A stretch of DNA of 64,000 nucleotides from Triticum aestivum (Eukaryota > Streptophyta > Magnoliopsida > Poales > Poaceae): contig NC_057804.1 in NCBI RefSeq assembly GCF_018294505.1, positions 253,526,989 to 253,590,988 of the forward strand, written 5' to 3'. The notes under the pieces are model-generated. The model saw nothing but the letters and a program-made list of their open reading frames with translations. It ran no database searches and was not told the DNA's origin. The translations under genes and the position numbers were made by a program. Of this stretch, positions 32,329-43,737 are shown piece by piece (position 1 is the stretch's first letter; each line of letters opens with the position of its first letter).

Positions 32329-33138
32329 ACTGGCCGCCACAGGGGGAGCCACAGAGACCCCCGCTGGTAAGACGTACTTTGAAAAGATAATTAATTAACA
32401 AAGTGCGGCGTGAATCTGACAGTAACATTGCAGAGGGCGCCGGACTAGATCCGGACAAGCAACAGCTACTGCGTCAGCTAAAGGCTGGCGAGAGGGTGCT
32501 TATGAAGGTGCAGCAGGAGAGAAACAAGCTCCAAGATGCCCACACCCAACTAGGAGAAGAGCTGAAGGGTGTTCGGGCCCAGCTGTGTGGCTCTGTGAAG
32601 GAGAATCAGTGGCTTCGTCGTGGCATTTATAGTAAGTGCTTGAGCAAATTCCTTTGAAAAGAAGAATTCGGCGAGGAAGTCAATTGACAGAAATATGTCT
32701 TTAGGTGTGCTCACAGGTCGCCCTGTGGAGGAAATGCCTGGGTCAACGGGTGACCAACTTCCTAAGATGGTGCAATTGTTCGAACGTGTTCGGCAGGCGA
32801 TGAGTGGCGTCGTTCAGGCTTTATGGCCATCCGTCTCCCTACCCGAGGGCCTTGGTGAGCTTGCTGAGAAGCGTCAGGGAGCACGGCGACGCCTCCGTTT
32901 GTGGAAGATATCAGCCTGCCGTCAGGGCGCCAGGGAGGCCTGGGCCATGGTGAAGACGCGATACCCGAAGGCTGACCCAAACCGCATGGCCGAGGTCGGA
33001 CCTGCGGGGCCTGATGGGAAGGAGATCCCTGTGAGCTTGATGTACGGCCAAGTAGAACTGGCCGCGAAATATTCCCAACAGGACTGTAAATTAGACAGCC
33101 TATTAGATGGGATTGAGGAGTACAATCAGTCGGTTTGA
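32329..33138 (+). pseudogene. Antisense ORF of TAT2, C-terminal exons
   Basis: Runs antisense to TAT2 pol. Two short GT-AG introns fit: 32367-32433 and 32632-32704, each keeping the frame open. The middle exon encodes a coiled coil (LLRQLKAGERVLMKVQQERN). The last exon (32705-33138) has a GELAEKRQGARRRLRLWK segment and a C-terminal block (REAWAMVKTRYPKADPNRMA; SLMYGQVELAAKYSQQDCKL) and ends at TGA 33138. The visible part has no internal stop, unlike the TAT1 counterpart, but the 5' exons are removed by the TAT1 LTR at 32328. Function unknown; the same class of gene as 20483-24197. Confidence 0.7.
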
Positions 33139-33944
33139 CGATGTAATTAGAAATGACATGTAAGATGCCTTCTAGCCGGATTGTAGATCGTTTGTCTTTG
33201 CAGACCGTTTCGCTTCAACCTCGGGACCCAACAGTCCGGAGTGTGTCCGAATACCCTTACGGTTATAAAAGAACCAGGGCATGCATGGAGACAAGGCGTC
33301 GGGGTCATAATTGCTTTATCAGACAAGTGCCCAACTAGTTATGTTATATTACATGGTTAGTAAGAAACATCTTCCAGGGAGAATAGTTCTGTTAAGGGTT
33401 CCTTTCCCTGGGAGGCATGCCCTAAGGTGCAATGCCGGACTGCGAAAATAGCAGAAAAAGCATCTGGGGGAAGATAAATAAGTAAGTAATAAATCATCTT
33501 TCAAGTCACCAACCGAATATTCTCTTAAGAACGCTAGCTTTCGGCTTCACCCGGTCTGAGGTACACATCCGGCTGATCTGGCAGTAACAATCGCAGAGGT
33601 GCTCCCTTTACCTCCTAGCCGAACAATCGGGAACGTAGGGGTAAGCACAGGAGCCAGGCAACCCAGCTTGGCCAAAACTTAAGTCATATCGATGCATATA
33701 ATGGTGAATAAAAGGTACATGCGGAAGTATGACACATGTATTGGGCGTGAAGCCCATATGAATAAGCTTCTGGTAAAGAAGCCCCCAGGTATAATGAGTG
33801 CTAGGAGCACATCACATGTGTGCGAACAAAGCGCAAATCAGCCTATAAAAGGTATAAAAAAAGTGGGAAGAAAGAGGGGGACAAGAGACAGTAAAAAATA
33901 TAAAAAGGTGGACGGGGGAGTGAGACGAACTCTGAGTCCGGTGT
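33139..33944. other. Convergent 3' region of TAT2
   Basis: About 800 bp between the stop of the antisense ORF and the stop of pol. Short open frames only; no gene recognised. Confidence 0.6.
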
Positions 33945-36900
33945 TTAGGCATAGAATCTTCGGAGACGGGCTGCGTTCCATGGGTTCGGCTCGAGTCGGT
34001 TGTCAGATGCTTTACGTAGATGGTATGCTCCGCCGATCAGGACTTGGTCAATGATGAAGGGACCTTCCGACTTGGGCTTAAGTTTGTCCTTTTTCTTGTC
34101 CGACAGGCGTAGAACGAGTTCGCCGACATTGTAAGTTTTGGCCCGTACTTCTCTGCTTTGATATCTTCGAGCCTGCTGCTGATAAAATGCGAAACGAGCC
34201 TTTGCCACGTCCCGCTCCTCCTCTAAGGCGTCCAAACTGTCCTGACGATCCAACTCGGCTTCTCTTTCTTCGTACATGCGCACACGAGGTGAGTCATGAA
34301 TTATATCACAGGGCAGAACTGCCCCTGCGTCGTATACCATGAAAAATGGTGTGAATCCAGTAGTTCGGTTTGGCGTGGTCCGCAGTCCCTAGAGTATGGA
34401 GTCGAGCTCCTCTACCCAGTGCGTGTTAGATTCCTTGAGGGACCGCACTAGTCTGAGTTTGATGCCGCTCATGATTAGACCATTTGCTCGCTCGACTTGA
34501 CCGTTAGTTTGGGGGTGATAGACTGAAGCGTAATCGAGCTTGATGCCCATGTTTTTGCACCAGAGTTTAACCTCGTCGGCCGTGAAGTTCGTGCCGTTAT
34601 TAGTGATGATGCTGTGGGGGACGCCAAAACGGTGTACTACCCCAGATATGAAGTCTATCACCGGTCCGGATTCTGCCGTTTTAACCGGCTTGGCCTCAAT
34701 CCATTTGGTGAATTTTTCCACCATGACCGATAAGTATTTGTGCTTGTGGGTTCCCCCTTTAAGGGGTCCAACCATGTCAAGCCCCCAGACCGCGAACGGC
34801 CAGGTAATGGGAATAGTTTTGAGGGCGGAGGGTGGCATGTGGCTCTGATTAGCAGAGAGCTGGCAACCGACGCATCGTTGGACTAAGTCCTGAGCATCTG
34901 CCCGGGCTGTCGGCCAATAAAATCCTGTACGGAAGGCCTTGCCTACAAGAGCCCGGGCTGCAGCATGGTTCCCGCCGAGTCCGGCGTGAATTTCAGCCAG
35001 GAGATTCCGCCCCTCCTCTTCGGAGATACACCTTTGAAGGACTCCGGTTGTGCTTTTCTTATAAAGTTCGCCCTCATGGACCTTGTAGGCTTTAGATCGC
35101 TGAACTATGCAGCGGGCCTCATTTTGGTCTTCGGGAAGTTCCTGCCGAATTAAGTAGGCTAGGAATGGTTCTGTCCACGGGGCAATTACTGCCATTATTT
35201 CATGAGCTGAAGGTGTTATTTCGTTGGCTGAGCCGCCGATTGTGTCAGAATCGTCTGAGTTAGGTGATGCAGCTGGGTCCGGATCGTTATTTCCGGACTC
35301 CTCTTCCCATAACACGGATGGCTTAAAGAGCTGTTCCAGGAAGATGTTTGGAGGGACGGCGTCTCGTTTCACGCCGATGTGTGCTAACACATCTACTGCC
35401 TGGTTATTATCCCGGGCTTCATGGTGGAATTCGAGTCCTTCAAACCGAGCTGACATTTTTAGGACGGCGTTGCGGTAAGCTGCCATTTTTGGATCTTTGG
35501 CGTCAAAGTATCCATTTACTTGGGATATTGCGAGGTTTGAATCCCCGCGCACCTCTAGGCGTTGAATTCCCATGGAGATTGCCATCCGGAGGCCATGCAG
35601 AAGGGCCTCATATTCGGCTGCATTGTTGGAGTCCGTGAACATTATTTGAAGTACGTATTGGATTGTGTCTCCAGTTGGGGACGTCAGGACGACGCCAGCT
35701 CCCAAGCCAGCCAACATTTTGGATCCGTCGAAATGCATGATCCAATTGGAGTATGCGCCGTACTCTTTTGGGAGTTCGGCTTCGGTCCATTCAGCGACGA
35801 AGTCAGCCAAAACCTGCGACTTTATAGCTCGCCGTGGTTTATAGGTTATGTCAAATGGTAAGAGCTCAATAGCCCATTTTGCAATCCTGCCCGTTGCGTC
35901 GCGATTGTTTATAATATCGTTCAGAGGTACTTCGGAGGCCACCGTTATGGAACACTCTTGAAAGTAGTGTCGCAGCTTTCGGGATGCCATGAACACCGCA
36001 TACGCTATCTTTTGATAATGTGGGTACAGGGATTTGCATGGCGTTAGAACAGTGGATACGTAGTACACTGGTTTTTGCAGAGGGAATCTGTGCCCTTCTG
36101 TCTCTCGCTCGACGACGAGTACCGCGCTGACAACTTGATGTGTTGTTGCGATATATAATAACATAGGTTCACCCAGGTTGGGCGCGGCCAGGACCGGATT
36201 TGTTGCCAGTATGGCCTTTATTTCTTCGAGTCCGGCTGTGACAGCATCCGTCCATTCGAAATGTTGGGTGCGCCGGAGGAGGCGGTAGAGGGGCAGAGCC
36301 TTTTCTCCCAAACGGGAGATGAAGCGACTTAAGGCCGCTACGCATCCGGTTAGTTTTTGTATTTGCTTGAGGTCCTTTGGAATATCCAATTGTGACAGAG
36401 CTTGGATTTTGGCCGGGTTTGCTTCAATTCCTCTACCGGATACGATGAAGCCCAAGAGCTTTCCGGCTGGTACGCCGAAAACGCATTTTTCTGGATTGAG
36501 CTTAATGTCATATGCTCGGAGGTTGTCGAATGTCACCCTCCAGTCTTCTACAAGAGTTTCGACGTGTTTGGTCTTGACGACCACATCGTCTACGTATGCC
36601 TCTACTGTTTTGCCTATCTGGGTAGCCAGACATGTTTGAATCATGCGCTGATATGTTGCGCCGACGTTTTTGAGTTCGAAGGGCATTGTGTTGAAGCAGA
36701 ATGGCCCGTATGGAGTAATGAATGCTGTTGCAGCCTGGTCTTTTTCCGCCATCTTGATTTGATGGTATCCGGAGTATGCATCGAGGAAGCACAATGAATC
36801 GTGCCCTGCGGTAGCATCGATGATTTGGTCGATGCGAGGGAGGGGAAAAGGGTCCTTTGGACAGGCTTTGTTAAGGTCTTTAAAATAGACGCAGAGGCGC

Positions 36901-37556
36901 CAGGATTTGTCCTTTTTTGGTACCATTACTAGATTGGCTAGCCAGTCCGGATGTTTTATATCTCTGATGAATCCGGCTTCTAAGATTTTGGCTAGCTCCT
37001 CTCCCATTGCCTGTCTTTTAGGTTCGGAAAATCGCCGAAGAGCTTGTTTGACCGGCTTGAATCCTTTTAGGATGTTCAGGCTGTGCTCTGCCAGCTTGCG
37101 TGGGATTCCTGGCATGTCTGAAGGGTGCCAGGCAAAAATGTCCCAATTTTCCCGAAGGAATTCTCGTAGTGCGGCTTCGACATCAGGACTTAATTGTGCC
37201 CCAATGTAGGCCGTCTTTGTGGGGTCCATTGGATGGACCTGAAATTTGACTATTTTGTCTGCTGGTTTAAAAGAGGTGGACTTGGACCTCTTATCGAGGA
37301 TCACATCATCCCTATCCACCGTGGAGCGCAGCGTAGTTAGTTCCTCTGCCGCTAGGGCTTTGGACAATGCCTCTAGGGCCAGTGCGGCTGTCTTATTTTC
37401 AGCGCGGTGTGCTGTATCTGGATCACTGGCAAGAGTGATTATCCCATTGGGTCCGGGCATTTTGAGCTTCATGTCCCCGTAGTGGGGTATAGCTTGGAAG
37501 ATTGTGAATGCCTCTCGCCCTAACAAAGCATGATATCCGCTGCCGAATGGGGCCAC
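33945..37556 (-). pseudogene. TAT2 pol: protease end, RT, RNase H, second RNase H, integrase
   Basis: A single frame from 37556 to 33945 with one internal stop, TAG at 34389-34391, where Trp is expected. Domains: end of protease (LLGREAFTIFQAIPHYGD), RT with FLDAYSGYHQIK and YVDDVVVKTK, RNase H, archaeal-type RNase H (MHFDGSKMLAGLGAGVVL, NAAEYEALLHGL), then integrase with zinc finger (CVGCQLSANQ), first Asp in GLDMVGPL, Glu in HPQTNGQVERANG, and a chromatin-side C-terminal segment (LKPKSEGPFIIDQV). The middle catalytic Asp is changed: the site reads ITNNGTNF instead of TDNGTNF. RT motif MPFELKN also deviates from the usual MPFGLKN. It is the best preserved pol in the window, yet integrase should be dead. 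Confidence 0.9.
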
Positions 37557-38848
37557 TTGGAACGTGACCTCCTCGGACCTGTAATTGTCCGTGAGCCGAA
37601 CACTACATCTAGTGTGATTTTTCCTGTGCAGCGTACTTCTCGACTAGGGATTATCCCTCTGAAAGTTGTGCTGCTTCGCTCGATGCGGCTCCAGTCAATA
37701 TCCATTTTTTGAAGGGTTTCCTCGTAGATGAGGTTTAATCCGCTGCCGCCATCCATGAGTACCTTGGTAAGGCGAAAGCCGTCCACTATCGGACTGAGGA
37801 CCAGTGCGGCTGGTGCTCTAGCTGTTCGGAATTTAGGTTCGTCGCTGGCGTTGAAGGTGATAGCCATGTCACTCCATGGATTTGCTGTTGCTACTTGGTA
37901 GACTTCGGCGAGGCCGCGGATTGTTCGTTTTTGCATGTTATTTGATGCGAAAGTCTTGAAGACTGTTAATACCGTACCGGTACTGCTGGGCTGTTTGCCC
38001 GGGGCTAAAAAGCCTTCGCCACTTTGGGCCACCTGCCGTAGTATCCAACATGCTCGAAGGCTGTGTGTTGGAGTGGCGCCCTCCGTACTGTGGATTTTGC
38101 AGGGTCCGTTGAGCCAGCCCTCCAGTACGGTTCCATGCCCTTTAGGGGTTTTTTGCTTTTTGCTTTTTAACCCAGGTGCTTGAGTATGGCGCACCCTTTT
38201 ACTTCGGACTAGGGCTGTAGTCAAGGCCGGACTGTCCCAAAACCTAGTTTCGGTGTTCCTGGCACTCTCCACCGCACAGTATTTTTGTATGATGGTCGCT
38301 AGGTCGACAAAGCGTGTAACTGCGTGACGACTTATGGCATTCATGATTCCCTTGTCCGTGCAATTGTTGCAGAAAATTGAAATCGCGCTTTCTTCGCAGC
38401 AGTCCTTTATCCTGTTCATAACCAAGAGGAATCAGGCCCAGTAATGATGTACTGTTTCATCGGGCTCCTGCCGTATTCGAGATAGATCGCTTATGTTTGG
38501 ATGGGCGGGTGGAATCAAGTTCGGAACCCCGCCCGATCTGAGGCTCAAAGGCCAAGAGGTTTCCGGATTTGGAAGCTTGACTTGCTGGATGCTTTCCGAC
38601 GAATCTAGTCTGATGCCTGACTCTAAGTTCAGTATTTGATTAGCGTCCGTCCATCCGCGGGAATCCGGCTTGGAGGGATCGGGAATCCGGACATAGTTGG
38701 TTTTCAACGTAGAAGAAGGGTTGCCGCATTGTTCCTCTACCACGACAACGTGGTGGGTAGCCTGAGGAGAGTTAATCTCTCTCAGATCGGTTTTAAGCCC
38801 AATCTGATCGTAGTCTGTAGCGACTCCCAGGGCGACGATGCGATCCAA
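37520..38848 (-). pseudogene. TAT2 gag and protease start
   Basis: From 38848: gag segment rich in Asp/Ser, gag core remnant (RIRQEPDETVHHYWA), a TGA at 38432-38434 where CGA would give Arg, then in the same frame FLLVMNRIKDC and a degenerate zinc knuckle (CKIHSTEGATPTHSLRACWI). The protease box LMDGGSGLNLI lies near 37740. A frameshift near 37600 separates this from the pol frame opening at 37556, although the two overlap. Confidence 0.82.
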
Positions 38849-39083
38849 GAGCTCGTTTATAGAGGAGAGGTCAATCGGATCTAACTGCTCGGCGAATTCC
38901 GAGCTGACGTGAAGATCGCTTTTGATGACCTAAGAGGTCATCGTCGGAGCGGTGGCCGAACAGGCCGTCATAAGAAAAGCACCTAGCCGGACAGTTTGGC
39001 CGGCGGCCAAAGCTCTCTTGACGACGGTGCCGTCTTTGAAGACGGGAAAAGGCATCCTTCCTGATCGCGACGGCATAGAGGAA
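38849..39083 (-). other. TAT2 leader
   Basis: Region between primer site and recognisable gag. It may include the gag start on the minus strand but I see no clear initiator, so it is left as leader. Confidence 0.5.
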
Positions 39084-39102
39084 CTCTCAATGAAAGCACC
39101 AA
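39084..39102 (-). other. Primer-binding site of TAT2
   Basis: Minus strand TTGGTGCTTTCATTGAGAG directly inside the LTR end at 39103; this word is commonly seen after LTRs of this type in grasses. The tRNA is not assigned here. Confidence 0.65.
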
Positions 39103-39574
39103 TGTCGGTGTCAAAACCGGCGGATCTCGGGTAGGGGGTCCCGATCTGTGCGTCTAGGCGAATGGTAACAGGAGACGAGGGACACGATGTTTTTACCCAG
39201 GTTCGGGCCCTCTTGATGGAGGTAAAACCCTACGTCCTGCTTGATTAATATTGATGATGTGGGTTACAAGTGTAGATCTACCACGAGATCAAGGAGGCTA
39301 AACCCTAGAAGCTAGCCTATGGTATGATTGTTGTTCGTCCTATGGACTACAGCCATCCGGTTTATATAGACACTGGAGAGGGCTAGGGTTACACAAAGTC
39401 GGTTACAAAGGTAGGAGATCTACATATCCATATCGCCAAGCTTGCCTTCCACGCCAAGGAAAGTCCCATCCGGACACGGGACGAAGTCTTCAATCTTCTA
39501 TCTTCATAGTCTTGGAGTCCGACCGATGATGATAGTTCGGCTATCCGGACACCCCCTAGTCCGGGACTCCCTCA
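39103..39574 (-). mobile_element. TAT2 5' LTR (472 bp)
   Basis: It starts TGAGGGAGTCCCGGAC at 39574 and ends TTTTGACACCGACA at 39103 (minus strand). A TATA box (TCTATATAAA, minus strand) lies at 39361-39370. It interrupts the 3' UTR of element E, whose sequence resumes at 39575. Confidence 0.82.
39361..39370 (-). promoter_or_regulatory. TATA box of TAT2 LTR
   Basis: TCTATATAAA on the minus strand within the 472-bp LTR. Confidence 0.6.
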
Positions 39575-39746
39575 GGGCTCCTTGGATACCCGACATGTAA
39601 ACTCTTCGGATGCACTTTGGCGATCCTCAAGGATCGAAGATGAGAAGATTTGTTGAACCAGTTTTGAAGACCAACGACCAAAGATGAAGAACACTTCGGA
39701 AGAATCAAGGAGCGTCCCCAACTTGAAGACCGGTTCAGGGGGCTAC
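39575..39746 (+). mobile_element. Element E: last 172 bp of internal domain with polypurine tract
   Basis: Short 3' UTR ending in ttcagggggctac (39735-39746), a polypurine tract directly before the LTR. The rest of element E was displaced by TAT2. Confidence 0.7.
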
Positions 39747-40164
39747 TGATGGTGTCCTGGACTAGGGGGTAGTCACCACGTCGTCTCCCGACCAGCTGGA
39801 TCGGGTCGAGGACCCCCATGGCGGTTCACTCATGGGCAGTTGGATAACCCATGCCGCATACAAGAAGGACTCCACAAGACATGGCACCCAAGACAAGGAC
39901 TCCCCTAAACCCTAGGCCTCTGGTGTGTTATATAAACCGAGGCCAGGCTAGTCAATAGACAATCTCATATTCATTACTACAATCTCATGGTAGATACATG
40001 TACTCTGTACTACACCCATATGAATACAATCAAAAGCATTATTTAGGGTATTATCTCATCAAGAGACCCCGAAGCTGGGTAAAACCCCATGTCCATGTTA
40101 CCATCGCTCCAAGACGCCTAGCTTAGGACCCCTACTACGAGATACGCCGGATATTGAACCGACA
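39747..40164 (+). mobile_element. Element E 3' LTR (418 bp)
   Basis: It starts TGATGGTGTCCTGGAC and ends ATTGAACCGACA. A TATA box ttatataaa lies at 39929-39937. The LTR end at 40164 abuts a minus-strand gag fragment, with ccttc as the likely right-hand target duplication. Confidence 0.8.
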
Positions 40165-40498
40165 CCTTCCTCTTAACAACATCATCGGGTATACCTACAA
40201 GCTTAAATAATCAACAAACTTCATCCACATAGATAAGGTGTAAATCGGGATGCAATGTTCCATCTCCTGCAAAGGGATTAGCTAGCAGTTTCTCTATCAT
40301 ACCCGAAGGAATCTCAAAGTAAACATTTTCAGTACGTTTAGTAGGTTGAGGGGCAACTCTTTGCTCTACTGGTCGGGGCAAAGATGCCCCGAACAAGCCC
40401 CTCAAAGGATTAGTTTCCATAGTAACAAGTGATAGTAAATTTCAGCACACTATATAAATATTTCCTTACCAAATTCCACGCACCAAAGGAGCTTCACT
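40165..40498 (-). pseudogene. Start of gag and leader of an Athila-like element (fragment)
   Basis: On the minus strand an ATG at 40420 opens METNPLRGLFGAS..., followed by FEIPSGMIEKLLANPFAGDG and DLHLIYVDEVC, the N-terminal part of a gag-like protein of a family different from S2. It runs to 40165, where the element E LTR cuts it. Bases 40421-40498 are its leader; no primer site remains. The frame is open as far as seen, with a stop only near 40211 in the strict frame, so it is a fragment rather than a gene. Confidence 0.6.
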
Positions 40499-41211
40499 CT
40501 CCATAGTATCTATAATTTTTGATCGTTCCATGCCAACATTATTCAAATTTCATATACTTTTGGCAACTTTTTATATTATTTTTGGGACTAACAATTGATC
40601 CAGTGCCCAGTGCCAGTTCCTATTTGTTGCATGTTTTATGTTTCATAGAAACCCAATATCAAACGGAGTCTAAATGGGATAAAAACGGACGGAGCTTATT
40701 TTTGCAATATTTATGATTTTTGGGAAGTAAAATCAGCGCGAGACGTTGCCCAAGGTGGCCACGAGGGTGGTCCGTGCGCCCACTTTCACTGGGCGCCCCC
40801 CTGACCCTTGTGGGCCCCTCGTAAGGCGGTTGATGCTCTTCTTTGGCCGCCAGAAAGCTAATTTTTGTAAAAATATCTGGTCGAAGGTTTCAATCCAATC
40901 GGAGTTACGGGTCTCCGGATATAAAAGAAACAGTGCCAGGGTAGAATATGGGCGCAGAAACAGAGAGGCAGAGAGACAGATCCAATCTCGGAGGGGCTCT
41001 CATCCCTCCCACGCCATGGGAGCCAAGGACCAGAGGGGAACCCCTTCTCCCATCTAGGGAGAAGGTCAAGGAGCAAGAAGAAGAAGGGGGGCTCTCTCCC
41101 CCTTGCTTCCGGTGGCGCCGGAACGCTGCCGGGGGCCATCATCATCACCGCGATATACACTAACACCTCCGCCATCTTCACCAACATCTCCATCACCTTC
41201 CCTCATCTATA
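40499..41211 (+). mobile_element. Truncated LTR of an Athila-like family
   Basis: It begins ctccatagtatctataattttt-like sequence but lacks the TGATACGT start, so the first 8 or so bases are gone. It carries the GC quasi-palindrome at 40754-40823 and a promoter-like stretch before it (tgatttttgggaagtaa). At 41211 it is fused into the middle of the S1 extra ORF. I see no LTR 3' end. Confidence 0.65.
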
Positions 41212-41213
41212 TT

Positions 41214-41700
41214 CAGATGAAGCATGTCATATGTGTGTCCCTGATCTTTGTGTCCTCAAGAGTACAACTTGGGGGCAATTGTTGCATGTAGGTTGCATAA
41301 CAATGGTTTAGTTGGAGATTTGTTTGGAGGGATTTATGCGACCCGTGTTGCTAACTATCTTGGTATACCTCCACGTGAGGGTCATAGGGAGTTGCTTCCC
41401 GCTTATTTAGATTATAATGCTATGGTAAGCCATCATTTTCTTGTGAGGAATGAACAATTCCTCCAGTATCGACTAATCTTTGACAGACGTCGCGCTGTCC
41501 ATGTTATTCTCCCTCCTCCTTCCCTTTTTGATTATCAGGCAAAAAGAAGATATGTTGTAACCAGGCAGGAGGCAACCGAACACGGGAGGAGAGCAGAGGT
41601 AGCTCGCCAACATGCCGCAGCTCAGGAGGCAATGGCTGCTGCATCTCAGTACGACCCCAATTATAACTTCGGATATCAGCCCGACTATCCTTGGGCTTAG
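41214..41700 (+). pseudogene. C-terminal half of S1 extra ORF
   Basis: Same protein as 48938-49927 from CHMCVPDLCVLK onward. A 22-base deletion after aagagt (compare 49506-49527) shifts the frame near 41260, after which the reading NLGAIVACRLHNNGLVGDLF continues to the stop at 41700. Unlike S2, this copy keeps the true C-terminus (ASQYDPNYNFGYQPDYPWA). The N-terminal half is replaced by the foreign LTR. Confidence 0.75.
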
Positions 41701-43722
41701 ACCAACTTAGGCCCAAAGCCTAAGCTTGGGGGAGTACGTATTTCTCACCAACATTACATTAATGTTCACACACTTATTCTAGTTGTCGGTGCTCATACTC
41801 TTTCATTGTATTATCCATGCTAGTTTAATTTTCTTTTTCTAGATTTCTTCTTGTGTGTTTGATAAACCTTAAGAAACACAAAAAATTAGTTAGTTTAATT
41901 TCCATGCTTGTAGTAGTATTAAAAAGAAAACCCAAAAATATTTCTCGTTCTTCTTTTGCTTGTTGGGAGCTTTCCCGTGTAAATAGTTTTATTTTCTTTT
42001 CTTTCCTTTGGGGGTCGAGAGGAGAAGACCATAATGAAAATGTTTAGTGGTTCTTATATGCATGATTGTTTATTTAACCAAGAGCCCATATTACCTTGTC
42101 TTCTCCCTTGAATTGAATGCTTGCAAATTCCAGCTTAGTCCAATGCACGTGAATTATTATTATTATTATTATTATCCACACCATTCGGTCGTGCAAGTGA
42201 AAGGCAATAATGACGATATATGATGGACTGATTGAGATGGGAAAAGCTGTATGAACTCGACCTCTCTGGTTTTTGTAAATATGATGAGTTCATCGTTCCT
42301 GATTCAGCCTATTATGAATAAACATGTTTGCAATGGCAATTAGAGATTATAGTTGCTTATGCCATGCTTCATTAGCTAGGAGCTTATAATGGTTTACCTT
42401 GCGTGCCAAGATGCTATTAAAATGGTTGTGATGTGGTATGATAGGGTGGTACCCTCCTTTGAATGATTCGAGTGACTTGACTTGGCACATGTTCACGCAT
42501 GTAGTTGAAACAAAATCAACATAGCCTTCACGATATTTATGTTCATGGTGGATTATATCCTACTCATGCTTGCACTCAGTGTTGATTAATTTTAATGCAT
42601 GTTCATGACTGTTTTCACTCTCTCAGTTGGTCGCTTCCTAGTCTTTTGCTAGCCTTCTCCTGTACTAAGCGGGAATACTGCTTGTGCATCCAAACTCCAT
42701 AAACCCCAAAGTTATTCCATATGAGTCCACCATACCTTCCTATATGCGGTATTTACCTGTCGTTCCAAGTAAATTTGTATGTGCCAAACTCTAAACCTTC
42801 AAATGAAATTCTGTTTTGTATGCTCGAGCAACTCATGTATCAACTAGGGCTATCTGTATATTCCATGCTAGGTGGGTTATTCTCAAGAGGAGTGGACTCC
42901 GCTCCTCATTCACGAGAAAATGGCTGGTAACCGGGATGCCCAGTCCCATGATCAAAAGGTTCAAAGCAAATCAAAATAATTAAACAAAACTCCCCCAGGG
43001 CTGTTGCTAGTTGGAGGCACTCGTTGTTTCGAGCAAGCCATGGATTGATGCTTGTTGGTGGTGGGGAGTATAAACTTTATCATTCTGTTTGGGAACCTCC
43101 TATAATGTATGTAGCATGGAAGATATCGAGGTCTCATAGTTGTTGCGTTGACAGTGAAAGTATACCGGTCAAAATGTTATTCATCTCTATTTTAAAATCG
43201 AGCTCTGGCACCTCTACAAATCCCTGCTTCCCTCTGCGAAGGGCCTATCTATTTACTTTTATGTTGAATCATCACCCTCTTATTAAAAAGCACCCGCTGG
43301 AGAGCACATTGTTATTTGCATGCGTTACTATTAGTTTATATTGGGTATGACCTGACTGGATCTGTTTTACCATGAATTACAATGTTTAGTCAGTCCTTGA
43401 TCTTTAAAGGTGCTCTGCATTTATGTTTTGCAGTGTCAGAAAGCGCTAGCGAGATACCATCTTGTTATGTCATATTATGATTGTTTTGAGAAAGTGTTGT
43501 CATCCAAGATTTATTATTATTGCTCGCTAGTTGATTATGCCATTGATATGAGTAAACATGAGACCTAAGTGTTATTGTGAATATGGTTAGTTCATAATCT
43601 ATGCTGAAAACTTGAATGCTGGCTTTACATATTTACAACAACAAGAGCAAACAGAGTTTGTAAAAAATTTTCTTTATCAGTTTCAGTTTGTCAACTGAAT
43701 TGCTTGAGGACAAGCTAAGGTT
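41701..43722 (+). other. S1 3' UTR
   Basis: About 2 kb without a gene, parallel to 49928-51969. Conserved blocks shared with AT1-AT3 lie at about 42645-42760 and 43224-43250 (ctgcttccctctgcgaaggg). An (att)8 microsatellite lies at about 42152-42175. Confidence 0.65.
42152..42175. repeat. (ATT)n microsatellite
   Basis: About eight ATT units; the S2 copy near 50410 has only about four. Confidence 0.85.
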
Positions 43723-43737
43723 TAAGCTTGGGGGAGT

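Larger units (their letters stand above)
32329..39574 (-). mobile_element. TAT2: Tat-clade Gypsy element, 3' end missing
   Basis: Minus-strand order: 5' LTR (39103-39574), primer site (39084-39102), gag (about 37600-38848), protease, RT, RNase H domains and integrase (33945-37556), 3' UTR, and the C-terminal exons of an antisense ORF (32329-33138, + strand). TAT1 inserted at 32328, so the rest of the antisense ORF and the 3' LTR are displaced out of this window or lost. It is a different family from TAT1 but has the same plan. Confidence 0.88.
41212..43737 (+). mobile_element. S1: 3' part of an Athila-like element sharing its LTR with S2
   Basis: It contains the C-terminal half of the extra ORF (41214-41700), a 2 kb 3' UTR and a polypurine tract (aagcttgggggagt at 43723-43736), then runs into the LTR at 43738. 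It is a direct repeat of S2 49455-51983 with a few percent divergence. The left end is a breakpoint with the truncated LTR at 41211. Confidence 0.8.
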
